DNA of 64,000 nucleotides from Actinoallomurus purpureus (lineage in GTDB: Bacteria > Actinomycetota > Actinomycetes > Streptosporangiales > Streptosporangiaceae). Each line of letters starts with the position of its first letter. Positions within the stretch are counted from its first letter, which is position 1. Shown in pieces: positions 25,245 to 35,314 of this stretch. Location: the NCBI RefSeq assembly GCF_024055795.1, contig NZ_JAMXMY010000009.1, positions 124,001 to 188,000 on the forward strand, written 5' to 3'. The notes under the pieces were generated by a model, which was not told where the DNA came from, made no database searches, and saw nothing but the letters and a program-made list of their open reading frames with translations. The position numbers were made by a program, and so were the translations under genes.

Positions 25245-26594
25245 CTACCGGAAGGGGGTGTGGGCCCGGCCTCTCAGCAGGAGGCCGCCGTGGGCGGTGG
25301 ACGGGCCCCAGATGGCGCCTCCGGCGTAGCTGACGTCGTAGCCGAGGAGGCCGCCGAGCAGGCCGCCGCAGGTGGCTTTGCCTGCGGCATCGGTGACCAT
25401 GTCGCAGGCCGTGCGGCCGCCGGCGCTGAACTTCACGGCTCGGCCCGCGATCGGCTTCCCGGTCGCGGTGTCGGTGAGGGTCGCCGTCGCGGAACCGAGC
25501 GAGATGCCTCCGGCCCGCATCGTTGTGGCGTACGGCGTCGGCGGGCTCATCCTGAGGGAGGCCGCGACCTTGACCACCCCGGAGGGACTTTTGCTCGCGT
25601 CCGCCGACCAGAGATGCTCGACCGCCGAGTCGGCGTTTCCCTGCGCGTTGAGGCAGTCAGAGCGCGGGGCACTGATGTCTCGGGTGTTGTCGGTGACGTA
25701 TCCGCCGAGCGGGGCGAAGATCGCGTCCGGCCAGCACAGGTACTTCACGGAATCGGGCACCGCTTGGGGATCGTCGGAACCCGACAGCGCTACGGCCAGG
25801 CTGGGGGGCCCGCTGTTGACGTGATCGTCGACGACGACGGTGTCGCCCGCCGCCGTGCTGGTCTGCTCCACGCCGATGGTCGGGTCGAACGGCCCGTAGG
25901 GCACGCCCGCCGTCCGGGGTTGGATGACGGGTCCGTCATCGGCGCCGATCTCGGTGTCCCACAGATACTGGATCTGGTACTGGTGCCGAGGCGTGCTGAA
26001 ATCACTGATCGTCGTGGTGACGGTGACGCGCGAGTTCGCCGCGGTATCGCCGGTGACCGAGACGGCCTGAGCCAGGGAGAAAGGTCCGGGTTGCCAGTGG
26101 GTCGTCGTGGTGGTCCCCGTGGTCTGCTGGAATGACACCCGATCGTCGAGCGAAACCTCGTTCGAATGGGTGAGCATCCGGCCCTGTACATAATCCACGC
26201 CCGCAGTCACATCGCGGACGATCATGTAGCTCGTCCCGGGCGCTCCCTGGCCGAACAGCACGTCGCGGCCCGCGCCCGAAGGATTGTTCGCGCCGGTCAT
26301 GACCGTGAACTGGCCTACCCCGGCACTGCTTCTCGCCGAGGTTTCATAGACCTGGAAGATACCGTTCCCGAACCCTCCGGCCGGGAGGGTGGACCCGGCA
26401 CGTCGCGCCAGCGCCTTCGACGTGCGCAGAACGCGTGACTTCACCTGCGCAGCCCGCTGTGGCTCGGCCGCCGTCGCAGAATGCCGTCCGCCCGGACGGG
26501 TGTCGGCATCGGCCGTGGAATGTGCGGCGACCGCGCCGGAGCAGCCGAGGGTGGCCGCGACCGCAAGGCGCGAAAACCAGAGGCTTCGTCTCAT
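25245..26594 (-). CDS. Secreted protein with C-terminal Ig-like domain, unknown function
   Basis: A 449-residue protein with a clear signal peptide (MRRSLWFSRLAVAATLGCSG, Ala-rich cleavage region). The mature part is Thr/Ser/Gly-rich beta sequence, including TVTTTISDFSTPRHQYQIQY with LWDTEIGADDGPV, and a C-terminal bacterial Ig-like domain (SATATLTDTATGKPIAGRAV, then a two-Cys core). The ATG at 26594 has GAAGGA nine bases upstream; the longer frame to 26624 would run into the preceding gene. It follows the giant gene by 19 bases and is the last gene of a three-gene minus-strand operon. Confidence 0.7.
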   Translation of the reverse strand: MRRSLWFSRLAVAATLGCSGAVAAHSTADADTRPGGRHSATAAEPQRAAQVKSRVLRTSKALARRAGSTLPAGGFGNGIFQVYETSARSSAGVGQFTVMTGANNPSGAGRDVLFGQGAPGTSYMIVRDVTAGVDYVQGRMLTHSNEVSLDDRVSFQQTTGTTTTTHWQPGPFSLAQAVSVTGDTAANSRVTVTTTISDFSTPRHQYQIQYLWDTEIGADDGPVIQPRTAGVPYGPFDPTIGVEQTSTAAGDTVVVDDHVNSGPPSLAVALSGSDDPQAVPDSVKYLCWPDAIFAPLGGYVTDNTRDISAPRSDCLNAQGNADSAVEHLWSADASKSPSGVVKVAASLRMSPPTPYATTMRAGGISLGSATATLTDTATGKPIAGRAVKFSAGGRTACDMVTDAAGKATCGGLLGGLLGYDVSYAGGAIWGPSTAHGGLLLRGRAHTPFR

Positions 26595-26613
26595 CGATTT
26601 GGTTCCTTCGCTG

Positions 26614-29600
26614 TCAGATCTCAATGGCGTCTACGTAGACGAGCCGGGTGCCCTGGTCGGACAGCCGTTCACGCTCCTCGACCACCAGTCGCATCTGCCG
26701 GCTGCCGCGGCCCGCGGGCAGCCTGATGTCGCTGCCCCACTGGCCGCCGGAGGGCGCGAGCTCGACCTCTGAGTCCGTTCTCCAGCCCACGGCCCCGACC
26801 GGCTTCGGGTCGGCCACCTGAACCAGGACCTTCAGCTGCGATTTCTTGTCCGTGGCCGCCGTGTAGGTCGTGCCCGCGACGCCGACATGAACGAGAGTCG
26901 CGTCAGAGGCGTTGAAGACCATCGACAAGGTGCGGTCCGGATTGAGCTGGGCGAACTGGGCCAGCACGATCGGTGATATCTCGAGGCCGCTCAAGGAGTT
27001 CGGCTGGAAACGCGCCAGCGCGAGCCGAACAAACGGATTGTAGGAATTATCCTGCGCCATCGTTATGTCGCAGTACCACATCTGCCGATCCTTGTCGTAG
27101 GCAATCGCGTGCGGAGCCACGGCGACCGTCTCGGTGAGCTCCTTGAGAAGGTCCGACTCGGCCAGGCGATATCCCGGCTTCGGACCACGCGCCAGCGGAA
27201 ATTCACTTATGCCGGGGGCGACCGTTGTCGGCGCGGAGGCGAATATCGGGTCCTGCCCGCGCAAGGTGACGTACTGTCGGAGGTTCGCTGGCAGATCGCC
27301 CTTCCCCTCGAACAGGACAACGCCCAGAATCTCGCCGTCGCCCGACGAATACCACGGGCGGCGGAGATATACGCGCAATCCGCTTCCGCGCCGGATGCTG
27401 GAGATCTTCGTGTTGTCGGCCGTCTTCTCCCAGCCGAAGGTGGGAACGATATAGGCGATGTCGGGAACCGACGGCCGTGCCGAGGATCGGACGTTCACCA
27501 CGATCGGCTGCTGTGCCTCGGTGTTCGTCCTGGTCACCGAGCCCTCGACGAATTCGACCGCTACGGTGGCACCATCGGCGATGGCCGATCCCTGGCCCGA
27601 CCGGGCCAACGTTCCGGCCGCGTGGTTCACGACGTAGTCCCCCACCACCTCGCTCGACGAGCTGAAGTCCTGCTTGAAGACCTTGTTGGTGAGGAGGTCG
27701 GTGACGGTGAGGGTTCCGACCGCGATGCCGCCCTTGGCCAGCGTGACCGGTGTGGTCCCCGACAGTTCGACCTCGGTCTTGCTCACGAAGAACTCCACGT
27801 AGCGCGACGAGCCGGTCGCGCCGAAGGTGACCTGGCGGTGGACGGTGTCGTGAAACTCGTGGAGGTCGTTGAGGGGGAGCCGGTCACCTTCGGGATCATC
27901 CGCCGCCGCCACGAGCTTCACGACGTGCGCGCTGCCCTTGCGCAGGGTCGGCTCGGGGCTGCCGGGGTCGTCGAGCGACTCGGTCCACGTCGCCTCGATG
28001 TCCACGTGGTGCGTGCTCGCCCGGTGGAACTTCAGCACGTCGATGATCCGTGCCGTGGTGTCGCCCGGCTGACGTACCGCTACCGGCTTGACGTAGGTGG
28101 GCGGTGCGATGGGCTGGATGACGGCGTGGGAGAGCCGCAGCGTCTTCGGCGGGGTCAGTTGCCAGAGCTGCCCCTGGGCGGCGAGTTTACGGAGGTCCTG
28201 AACGGTCAGTCCGCCGCTGGGAGTCCGCCCGCTCTGAACGAACCAGTTCCAGACTCCCAGCAGGTCCACGTCGGCGTCGTTCATCCGGCTGGAGTAGGCC
28301 ACGTCGACGGTCTCGCCGGCAGGGAGCCGAACCGTCAAGACGCGGGACACACGATCGTAATTCGGTTTTCCCGTGCCGTTGATCAGGCGGATCCGGAAGG
28401 CATTGGGCCCTCCCAGCGGGAGAAGATTCGCGAAGTCAACGGAGAAGATCTCGTCGGCGTCCATCCCGGGGAGCCCGCGAAAGGCGACGCCGCGGGCGAG
28501 CACATCGGTGATGTAGGGGACCGCGAGCACCGGGTCGGAGTGGTAGTGGGTATCGCCCCAGCCGTCCGGATCAGCGGTGCCGCCGGAGTTCAGCGATCTC
28601 CTGTCGCGTTCGGCGATATCAGAGTAGGCGGAGACGTCCATCCCGCCCGGATTGAGGGGCGAAGCCGGCACGTCGTACAGGCCGTGGTGCTCCGCCATCA
28701 GCTGGCTCATCCTCGGCTGGACGACGTGGCGCTGGCAGTCCCCCTTGGCCGGAGCGTCGTAGTTCCCTCTGATCACCATGAGCAGTGCCGACTCTCCTGT
28801 GGTCCGCGGAGCGGTCGGCAGGAGCACGGGCGCGGTGACCGCCTCGAACCTCAGGTACTTGACCATGGGGGAGCCGGCATCCGTGGCCGGGTCCTCCGGC
28901 CCTCGGCTGTTGCCGGTGATGTCCACTGTGCGCGCTCGGAACCGGTAGCTCCGGCCATAACGCAGCTTGGGCAGTCCGGTCGCGTGGAAGGAGGTCTTGA
29001 GCTTCACCGGACCGGTGGCGTCACTGTCGGGGCCGACCGTCGTCTGTCTCCCGTTGATCGTCTCCTGCGTGCTTCCCGGACGGTTGGTCACCAGGCTGTA
29101 GCCGCTCCAGTTGAACATCGACTCGTGCAGGTAGATCGTCGGATCATCGACCCGCTGGGTGTGCGCGAGGTGGACGACGCCCTCGTCCTCGGCGGTGATC
29201 GCCATTCCGTTGACGTCGTAGGTTCCCTTGCGGCGGCACAGGCTGTACCAGAGTTTGGACGTGTCGTCCCAGACGTCGACCCGGACCCCGTAGGTGAGGT
29301 CCTCGGCGGAGAAGGGGTCCGTGGCGAGCCTGGTGAGGTTCGCGGCCCTCGTCGTGGTCTTCGTCAGCGTCTGGTGGAGCTGCTTGGCACGGCCGAACTG
29401 AACGATGGAGAAGCCGCTGCTGCGCAGGGCCGGCACGGGTGCGGGCGCCCCGCCGGGATCGCCGCTGTCATGCGGGCGGGCGGCGGTCGCCGGCTTGTGC
29501 GATTTTCTGAGCCCGAATATCGGGGCCGTGTTGCGGGTGTTGAGGGTCGTGCTGAACGTCGTCAGCAGGGCGGCGGCCGCATCGGCCTCGACCTCGATGA

Positions 29601-30567
29601 CGCCGTATTGATCCGTGTTGAGCGCGAGGAAGCCGTCCTTCGTCGTCGTGCCCGCGGGCTTCGCCGCGAACGCGGTCTTGGTCAGCGTCGCGGCCACCAC
29701 GGGGTAGATCGGGTCGTAGGACGCGGCCCCAGGCCAGGCGACCTCCAGGGTGAGGTTGACCGGGTCGCTGGGAATGGGAACTCCGATAGCGGCCGGGTCC
29801 ACGGTGAGATCGACGATCAGGCCGAGCGAGCGCTGCAGCATCGGATACTGCGCAAAAGAGCTCAACGCCGTGTGAAAGTCCAGATCGCCGGGATTCTGGA
29901 TGATGTTCATGTGGGCGGCAAGGGAGTGGGTCTTCGGTGCGGGATTGGTGTTGTCTTTTCTGTTGTGAAACAACTCCGCGAGGAGAAAATTGATCTCCGC
30001 CGCGGAGAACCCCGGCAGTGAGCCTCCCAAGAAAAAGCCCTTGGCCAGTTCAGTGTTGATCGCTTCGATGGCTTTCAGTCGCCGTTGGGGGGACATGTAA
30101 ATGTCGGTGACGGGTTCGCCCTCCGTGAGGTGCTTTCGGGCAGTTCCGCCCCCCTCGTTTGGAAAGTAGTCGTTGACGGTCGCAGGCGCGGTCGGATTGA
30201 ACGCCATCGTCAGGGTGTGCTCGGAATAGGCCATGGACCGGGCCGCGACGCTCGGCCAGGAACGAATGGGCGGAACGCCCGCGGCGGCCAGCGGAGCGGG
30301 CCGTGCCGCGACCGGTGTGTCCTTGGTGAAGAGCCGCTGCCACAGATCCAGCCGAGGGGCCGGGCCGGCGATGGTGGCGGGCACCTTATTGCCGCCCTGA
30401 AAGGTCACCGAGTACGCCGGCTTGACCTGGGGCCACGTCAGCCAGTCGGTAAAACCGCTCAGCGTCGTGGCACCCGACAGGCGGGGGGCGACGAGAACGG
30501 ATATCCGCAGCATTCCGTTGGCATAGCCGTTCGGCACGGGCGTCCACACGATTTGCGACGCGGCCAT
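26614..30567 (-). CDS. Giant protein of 1,317 residues, no signal peptide, unknown function
   Basis: A very long uninterrupted frame starting MAASQIVWTPVPNGYANGML, with ordinary actinobacterial codon bias. No signal sequence is visible. The sequence is mostly beta-type. Residues around 540 read YGRSYRFRARTVDITGNSRG, as in fibronectin-like or carbohydrate-active modules, and later parts carry TLTVTDLLTNKVFKQDF-like repeats and a final set of short strands. No catalytic motif is recognised. It lies between a Tat-exported giant protein gene and a secreted protein gene with 25- and 19-base gaps, so the three are probably made together. A cell-surface assembly, toxin-like cargo or phage-tail-derived structure are all possible. 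Confidence 0.7.
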   Translation of the reverse strand: MAASQIVWTPVPNGYANGMLRISVLVAPRLSGATTLSGFTDWLTWPQVKPAYSVTFQGGNKVPATIAGPAPRLDLWQRLFTKDTPVAARPAPLAAAGVPPIRSWPSVAARSMAYSEHTLTMAFNPTAPATVNDYFPNEGGGTARKHLTEGEPVTDIYMSPQRRLKAIEAINTELAKGFFLGGSLPGFSAAEINFLLAELFHNRKDNTNPAPKTHSLAAHMNIIQNPGDLDFHTALSSFAQYPMLQRSLGLIVDLTVDPAAIGVPIPSDPVNLTLEVAWPGAASYDPIYPVVAATLTKTAFAAKPAGTTTKDGFLALNTDQYGVIEVEADAAAALLTTFSTTLNTRNTAPIFGLRKSHKPATAARPHDSGDPGGAPAPVPALRSSGFSIVQFGRAKQLHQTLTKTTTRAANLTRLATDPFSAEDLTYGVRVDVWDDTSKLWYSLCRRKGTYDVNGMAITAEDEGVVHLAHTQRVDDPTIYLHESMFNWSGYSLVTNRPGSTQETINGRQTTVGPDSDATGPVKLKTSFHATGLPKLRYGRSYRFRARTVDITGNSRGPEDPATDAGSPMVKYLRFEAVTAPVLLPTAPRTTGESALLMVIRGNYDAPAKGDCQRHVVQPRMSQLMAEHHGLYDVPASPLNPGGMDVSAYSDIAERDRRSLNSGGTADPDGWGDTHYHSDPVLAVPYITDVLARGVAFRGLPGMDADEIFSVDFANLLPLGGPNAFRIRLINGTGKPNYDRVSRVLTVRLPAGETVDVAYSSRMNDADVDLLGVWNWFVQSGRTPSGGLTVQDLRKLAAQGQLWQLTPPKTLRLSHAVIQPIAPPTYVKPVAVRQPGDTTARIIDVLKFHRASTHHVDIEATWTESLDDPGSPEPTLRKGSAHVVKLVAAADDPEGDRLPLNDLHEFHDTVHRQVTFGATGSSRYVEFFVSKTEVELSGTTPVTLAKGGIAVGTLTVTDLLTNKVFKQDFSSSSEVVGDYVVNHAAGTLARSGQGSAIADGATVAVEFVEGSVTRTNTEAQQPIVVNVRSSARPSVPDIAYIVPTFGWEKTADNTKISSIRRGSGLRVYLRRPWYSSGDGEILGVVLFEGKGDLPANLRQYVTLRGQDPIFASAPTTVAPGISEFPLARGPKPGYRLAESDLLKELTETVAVAPHAIAYDKDRQMWYCDITMAQDNSYNPFVRLALARFQPNSLSGLEISPIVLAQFAQLNPDRTLSMVFNASDATLVHVGVAGTTYTAATDKKSQLKVLVQVADPKPVGAVGWRTDSEVELAPSGGQWGSDIRLPAGRGSRQMRLVVEERERLSDQGTRLVYVDAIEI

Positions 30568-30591
30568 ATCAAAACTCCTCGCGGTTCAGCG

Positions 30592-33500
30592 TCAGCCGGC
30601 GAATGAGGCACAGTAGAGAGCCCAGTCGTCCCTACTCATCAGATCGCCGAAGGTATGGCTCCGATCCGAGAGGGCGCGGGCCGACGCGTGCGTGGCGACG
30701 GTGTCCGGCGAGCTGCCGCCGCCGAAGACCTTGGTGAATTCGATTCCCACGCTCACGTGCCAGAACGTGATGTCGATGGAGACGGTCAGGTGCGCGTGGA
30801 ACCAGACGGATCCGACTCCGGCCACGTTGACGTATTCGATGTCGGCGTAGAGCTCCGCGGTGATGTTGATCAGACCGAGGACGCTCAGGCGGCCGGTGGC
30901 CCGCAGGTAACCGCCCAGGTGAACCTCGGAGTAGGTCCCTACCAGAGGCGCATCCCTGTCCTTGACCTGCATGCTGAAGAAGACACCGAGCTCGATGAGG
31001 AGCCGGCCGGCGGCGACGACGAGGTCGAGGGCCACATTGCCGATGACCTCGATCGATGCTTCGAGCTTCTCCAGCCTCCTCGTACTGGCCTCCAGGAGGA
31101 AGTGCCCGCCGCCGCCGAGACCGTAGACGCTGACCTTGAATTTGTCGGAGGGGGCCCCGAAGCCGAGCGACGCCCGCAACGGGCCGCCTTTCCCCGTCGC
31201 ACTGCCCGTTACCGGCCCGCCCAGCGCGAACGGCTGGAAGGGGAGGATCACGCCGACATCAACGTGGATTCCTTCGAGCGTGAAGAGACCCAGTGCGAGA
31301 TCGGGGAAGTTGAGTGAGACGCCGACCCCGATCTTGGTCATGTCGAAATCGGTTATTTTGAAGCCGAGTCCGAACTTCTTCGTGGCGGCGAGGCGCGAAC
31401 CGGCACGCGCGGCGACGCGGCGTTCCCCGGCGCGCGCGGCCGAATCCGAGTCTGAGGGGGCCAGGCCGATGAGCTTCATCAGTCCGCTCAGGAAATCCAG
31501 CGGCGCGGAGAGCTCGATGGATTTGATGTCCGGATCGCATTTCGCGCCGGGGCCGAGCTGATAGGTGAATACGAACTTGTTGAACGTGACGACGATGGGG
31601 GTCAGATCGATCTTGAAGTCCGTCACACTCGCGTCGACCTTGGCGATCGCCTTGTCGACCGTGTCGGCGTCCTTGTTGTCGAAAAGGATCTGATTGGTGA
31701 CGACCAGCGAGACCTTTGTCAGAACGCCGCTGAACCCCGTTATCACCTTGAAGGGAGGCGGCGGTTTCGCCGTCACCGTCTCCTCGAAGGTCATGGTGAT
31801 CGTCTGGCCGATCGGCGCATACTGGTAATGTATTTTGCCGTCTTTGTCCTTTGGGAAATCAAAGACCTTATGTATTTTAGGTCCGTGGCTCTTGATGTTG
31901 CCTTCATCGAAGAGCAGGCCCAGGGCGATCTCGCCGAACAACCCCGCCTGCGAGACGAGGTCTTTGATGTTGGGCGGGAAGGACTGATCGAACTTTATCT
32001 TTCCGCTGTCCTGGACGGTGTCGATCGAGTCTTGCAGCCCGAGGGCCACGCCGGAGACCCTGGAAAGACCGCCGACCATCATATGCGGGGTGGCGACGCC
32101 GCCGGCATTGAGGCTGTTTTCGACCGAACGCAAGACCGGCTTGTCGTCGCTCCGGTCCCCCCGGCTCAACCGGTCAAGAGCGGCGACCGAGTCCTGCACC
32201 CGTACGAATATCTCCGGGTCGTTTCCAGCGGCGGCCAGCGCCTTGTTGAACCCGAAGTCATGCTCGAGGTATTTCGGATCCGGCATGAGGAGCACCGGGC
32301 CGCCGGTGCCGATGACGGCGTCGACGGCCGGGACCTGAGCCTCGCCGGCGAGCAGCCTCGGGTAGAACACCGGCGAGTCCACGTGGGCGTGGTCCTTGCC
32401 GTCCGAGGGCTGACCGGGTTGAAGCGGGGGGAGCACGGTGCCCCGTGGTCCTTCGACGCCCCAGTACCAGCGGACCGTCGGGAAGCTCGCCGTCCCCGGC
32501 GTCTCCTCCTTCGCGTAGGCCACGGTCTGGCCGCGCAGGTCGATCACCCGGCGGGCGTCCGCCTCCGGCCCGACGATGTCGGCGTAGGTGCCGAACTTGC
32601 CGAGCACGCTCTTGAACAGCGGGTCGCCGGTGTTCCGGGCGGGATCCGCCGGCATGAACGCCATCGGCGAGGTGAACTCGATCCGCCGACCGGCCACGTC
32701 GGTGGCCACGAGGGCGAAGACCACGTCGGAGTGGCCACCGCCGGGCTTGAGGGCGTTGATGTCCTGGATCCAGAACGCCGGGGACGTCGCGTCGGGCGGC
32801 CCGCCCTGAAGCGGGTCGAGCTTCTCCGGCAGATCCGGAAGCGTGGTGTTCTTGATGGTGACGTCGGTGAACGGGAACGCGCGCCCGCCCCAGTTCTGGA
32901 ACGGCGCCGCATAGGTCTTGACGCGCTCGGTGATCCGGATGAACAGGCGTTGCTTCAGGTAGGCCACCCCGGTGTCCGCATCGACCTGCCGCTTGGTCTC
33001 GGAGATCAACTCCGCGCGATGCCCGAACGGGAACAGGAAGCCGTACTCCTCGACGACGACCTTGTTGTCACGGCCCAGCCAGGAATGGTGCTCCCAGCGC
33101 TTGAGCTCGAACCCGACCGTCGGGACCCATTGGACGTCGAAGTCCAGCGTGGCGCCCACTGCGCTGAGCGCGAGCAGGTTGGCGTTGACCCGCTTGTACG
33201 CGCCGAGCGTCGGATTGCCGGCCAACTGGACGATCTGTGTCGGGGGATCGACGAAATGTGGCGGAAGCAGGTCGCGGTAGACCGAGGCCTCGTCCCCGGC
33301 CGGCTGGTCGCGGTACACGGCGCGCAGCTTCGGAACGGCGACGTCGGCCGGCGCCGGGAGGCCGATCGACTCCTGTGGCCTCCCCTTCGGGCCGCGCGGC
33401 GACAGCCGTGTGTGCCACAGTTCCGTCCGGTCACCGTGGGTGACGGGCGTGGCGGAATGCGCCCAGGTGGACGTCGGCTCGGGGGACTCCCACCCAGGAG

Positions 33501-34071
33501 TGAGGTGCAGCCAGTCGACCAGCAACAGGTCGGTGTGCAACGCATCGGGAGGCGATCCGTTGGGCGGTCCGGTGGGAACCTGCATGATCCACTGCCACCA
33601 CTGCAGCAGGCCTTCCTCGGTGTAGGGGAGGAGCTTGACCGTCTCCGGTACGACGAACACGATCCGGCTGGGGCCGACCCCCTTGCTGCGTACGGTGCCG
33701 GCCGCCGGGTGCGGATTGCTCGAGTCCTCCAAGATGGTCTGTTCCATCACGTGCTGGGACTCGAAGCGGACCACGACGTAGGCGAAGATCGAGGAGTCCA
33801 CGCGGCGCAACTGTGGCGGGTCGGTGTCGAACGTCGGCGCCAGGTTGTAGAAGTCGAAGTCGAGTACGAGCATGTCCTGTGGACGGACCAGGTGCAGGGT
33901 CGCCGTCGGCGCGCCGGCCGCCCCGGCCGACAGCGCCCGCGGAACGAGGCGCGGACGCGCGCCTGAACCAAGCCCGACGACCATCATCGCGCCGCCGGCC
34001 GACAGCAATACCGTGCGCCTGGAGACAGAACGCCGCAGGGGAGATCGGCCGGAATTCACCTGCTCAGACAT
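30592..34071 (-). CDS. Giant Tat-exported protein of 1,159 residues, unknown function
   Basis: The N terminus contains the twin-arginine signal RRSVSRRTVLLSAGG with a hydrophobic segment and Ala-rich cleavage region, so export in folded form is likely. The body is beta-rich. The C-terminal third has a repeating pattern of alternating hydrophobic strands ended by glycines, such as GGYLRATGRLSVLGLINITA and FHAHLTVSIDITFWHVSVGI, reminiscent of a lipid-binding or tube-like beta structure. The ATG at 34071 places the Tat motif near residue 14; further upstream starts exist up to 34143. It is the first gene of the operon. No enzyme motif was found. Confidence 0.7.
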   Translation of the reverse strand: MSEQVNSGRSPLRRSVSRRTVLLSAGGAMMVVGLGSGARPRLVPRALSAGAAGAPTATLHLVRPQDMLVLDFDFYNLAPTFDTDPPQLRRVDSSIFAYVVVRFESQHVMEQTILEDSSNPHPAAGTVRSKGVGPSRIVFVVPETVKLLPYTEEGLLQWWQWIMQVPTGPPNGSPPDALHTDLLLVDWLHLTPGWESPEPTSTWAHSATPVTHGDRTELWHTRLSPRGPKGRPQESIGLPAPADVAVPKLRAVYRDQPAGDEASVYRDLLPPHFVDPPTQIVQLAGNPTLGAYKRVNANLLALSAVGATLDFDVQWVPTVGFELKRWEHHSWLGRDNKVVVEEYGFLFPFGHRAELISETKRQVDADTGVAYLKQRLFIRITERVKTYAAPFQNWGGRAFPFTDVTIKNTTLPDLPEKLDPLQGGPPDATSPAFWIQDINALKPGGGHSDVVFALVATDVAGRRIEFTSPMAFMPADPARNTGDPLFKSVLGKFGTYADIVGPEADARRVIDLRGQTVAYAKEETPGTASFPTVRWYWGVEGPRGTVLPPLQPGQPSDGKDHAHVDSPVFYPRLLAGEAQVPAVDAVIGTGGPVLLMPDPKYLEHDFGFNKALAAAGNDPEIFVRVQDSVAALDRLSRGDRSDDKPVLRSVENSLNAGGVATPHMMVGGLSRVSGVALGLQDSIDTVQDSGKIKFDQSFPPNIKDLVSQAGLFGEIALGLLFDEGNIKSHGPKIHKVFDFPKDKDGKIHYQYAPIGQTITMTFEETVTAKPPPPFKVITGFSGVLTKVSLVVTNQILFDNKDADTVDKAIAKVDASVTDFKIDLTPIVVTFNKFVFTYQLGPGAKCDPDIKSIELSAPLDFLSGLMKLIGLAPSDSDSAARAGERRVAARAGSRLAATKKFGLGFKITDFDMTKIGVGVSLNFPDLALGLFTLEGIHVDVGVILPFQPFALGGPVTGSATGKGGPLRASLGFGAPSDKFKVSVYGLGGGGHFLLEASTRRLEKLEASIEVIGNVALDLVVAAGRLLIELGVFFSMQVKDRDAPLVGTYSEVHLGGYLRATGRLSVLGLINITAELYADIEYVNVAGVGSVWFHAHLTVSIDITFWHVSVGIEFTKVFGGGSSPDTVATHASARALSDRSHTFGDLMSRDDWALYCASFAG

Positions 34072-34838
34072 CGGCCGCCCGCCTCGCTGAGGACGCATAC
34101 CAAGAAACCATCGAAAGCGACTCCCCCCGGCCCCGTGAGTCAAAACGATATGTCAGCCGACAGATTGAACCCTTGACTCCGATCCGGACAAGTCTCAGTG
34201 GAATTGTTGCCACATCCGGCCAGCGCGGCGGATTCGAGTGATCATCGCAACGGTGACAGATGGTCATGGTGCCAGAGCTGGACTGAAGATCTCGGCAGGG
34301 ACGCGCCATCCCAGAGTCTTGGGGGCCGGTGGCTGAGGCGTTGGTCACGTCAACGAAGGTGGTGTGTGAGCCGATCTCCCGGTGACCATCGACGTTCACC
34401 GCCGTGGCGACCAGTACGTGAAAGTTCAGGGTGCGGTCGCCTTCGCGGACCTTTTTAACTTACTTTGTACAGGTATTCGCCATCAGCCCTCGCTGACGGG
34501 CGGTTACGCAGATGCCGGAGCCGGAGTGGAGCGATGGTCGGCAGCAAAACTCCCTGTCCTTTACCTCAGGATTTGGGGTATTCCCCTGCCCCACCCAGTG
34601 CGACGGCTGGGCATCGAGTTTGACCACAGACCGGAAGCAACAAACCGGTTGGGTCGCTACGCGACCCAACCGGCCTCACGAAAGATCGCCCGTCAGGCGC
34701 GCTGACCGTGATGTCGGTGTACTCACGGTCAGTCGACGTGACATGGACCGAGCTCTGCCCCGGGCCGGACCGGCACTGTAGCCCCGGGCGCCTGTTCGTA
34801 GCCGAGAGGGACGCCCGGGGCCGGTCGTGGACCGGTGG
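34072..34838. other. Long intergenic region between the giant-protein operon and the HbpS-like gene
   Basis: It should hold the promoter of the minus-strand giant-protein operon and the end of the HbpS-like transcript. AT-rich segments occur near 34140-34200 and 34450-34480. Frames here are short, overlapping and without ribosome-binding sites. The one clear element is the hairpin at 34645-34673. Confidence 0.5.
34645..34673 (-). terminator. Perfect 13-base hairpin
   Basis: CCGGTTGGGTCGC (34645-34657) and GCGACCCAACCGG (34661-34673) pair perfectly around TAC. It lies about 165 bases beyond the stop of the minus-strand HbpS-like gene, where a terminator is expected. There is no T-tract, which is common for actinobacterial terminators. 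Confidence 0.6.
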
Positions 34839-35270
34839 TCAGCTCAGGGTGCTGATCGCCGCGGTGGCGAACGCGTGGTCCTGTTCCGGAGCCCCGCCGC
34901 CAACGCCTATCGCACCGATGAGCCGACCATCGCGGTGGACGGGCAGGCCACCGGCAATGAACAGCAGCGGCCGGTCGAGGGCGGTGGGCAGGGTGTGGAA
35001 GGGGCCGCCGGGCTGGACGGCGTCGACCAGGTCCGCCGTGGGTGCGTCCAGTTGGAGGGCCGTGAACGCCTTGCGGGTGCTGGTCTCGCCGGAGATCAAC
35101 ACAGCCCGGTCGTCACGGCGGAAGGCCAGCATGTGGCCGCCGGCGTCGAGCACGGTGACGCTGATGGCCACCCCGGCCGCCTCGGCGGCTGAGCGAGCGG
35201 CGTCGACGAGCGCTTCGGCGTCGGCGGTCGTCAGCGGAGTGATGGCTGCAGCATGGGCGATGGTGCTCAC
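34839..35270 (-). CDS. GlcG/HbpS family heme-binding-like protein
   Basis: A 143-residue protein of the GlcG/HbpS (DUF336) family: LTTADAEALVDAARSAAEAA, VAISVTVLDAGGHMLAFRRD, AFTALQLDAPTADLVDAVQP, LPVHRDGRLIGAIGVGGGAP and EQDHAFATAAIS. Some members bind heme or act as redox-stress accessory proteins; others have no defined role. It lacks an export signal. It lies 44 bases downstream of an MFS gene on the same strand and is probably co-transcribed with it. Confidence 0.85.
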   Translation of the reverse strand: MSTIAHAAAITPLTTADAEALVDAARSAAEAAGVAISVTVLDAGGHMLAFRRDDRAVLISGETSTRKAFTALQLDAPTADLVDAVQPGGPFHTLPTALDRPLLFIAGGLPVHRDGRLIGAIGVGGGAPEQDHAFATAAISTLS

Positions 35271-35314
35271 GGTGATTTCTCCTTCGCGGATGAGAGGGAT
35301 AGGGGTGTGGCTGG

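Noticed and set aside
27109..30021. 970-codon plus-strand open frame opposite the 1,317-residue giant gene
   Set aside because: It is the antisense shadow of a real gene in high-GC DNA: Arg/Gly/Val-rich composition, no ribosome-binding site, no family features.
31828..33966. 712-codon plus-strand open frame opposite the Tat-exported giant gene
   Set aside because: Antisense shadow with low-complexity composition; the minus-strand frame has the Tat signal and normal codon bias.
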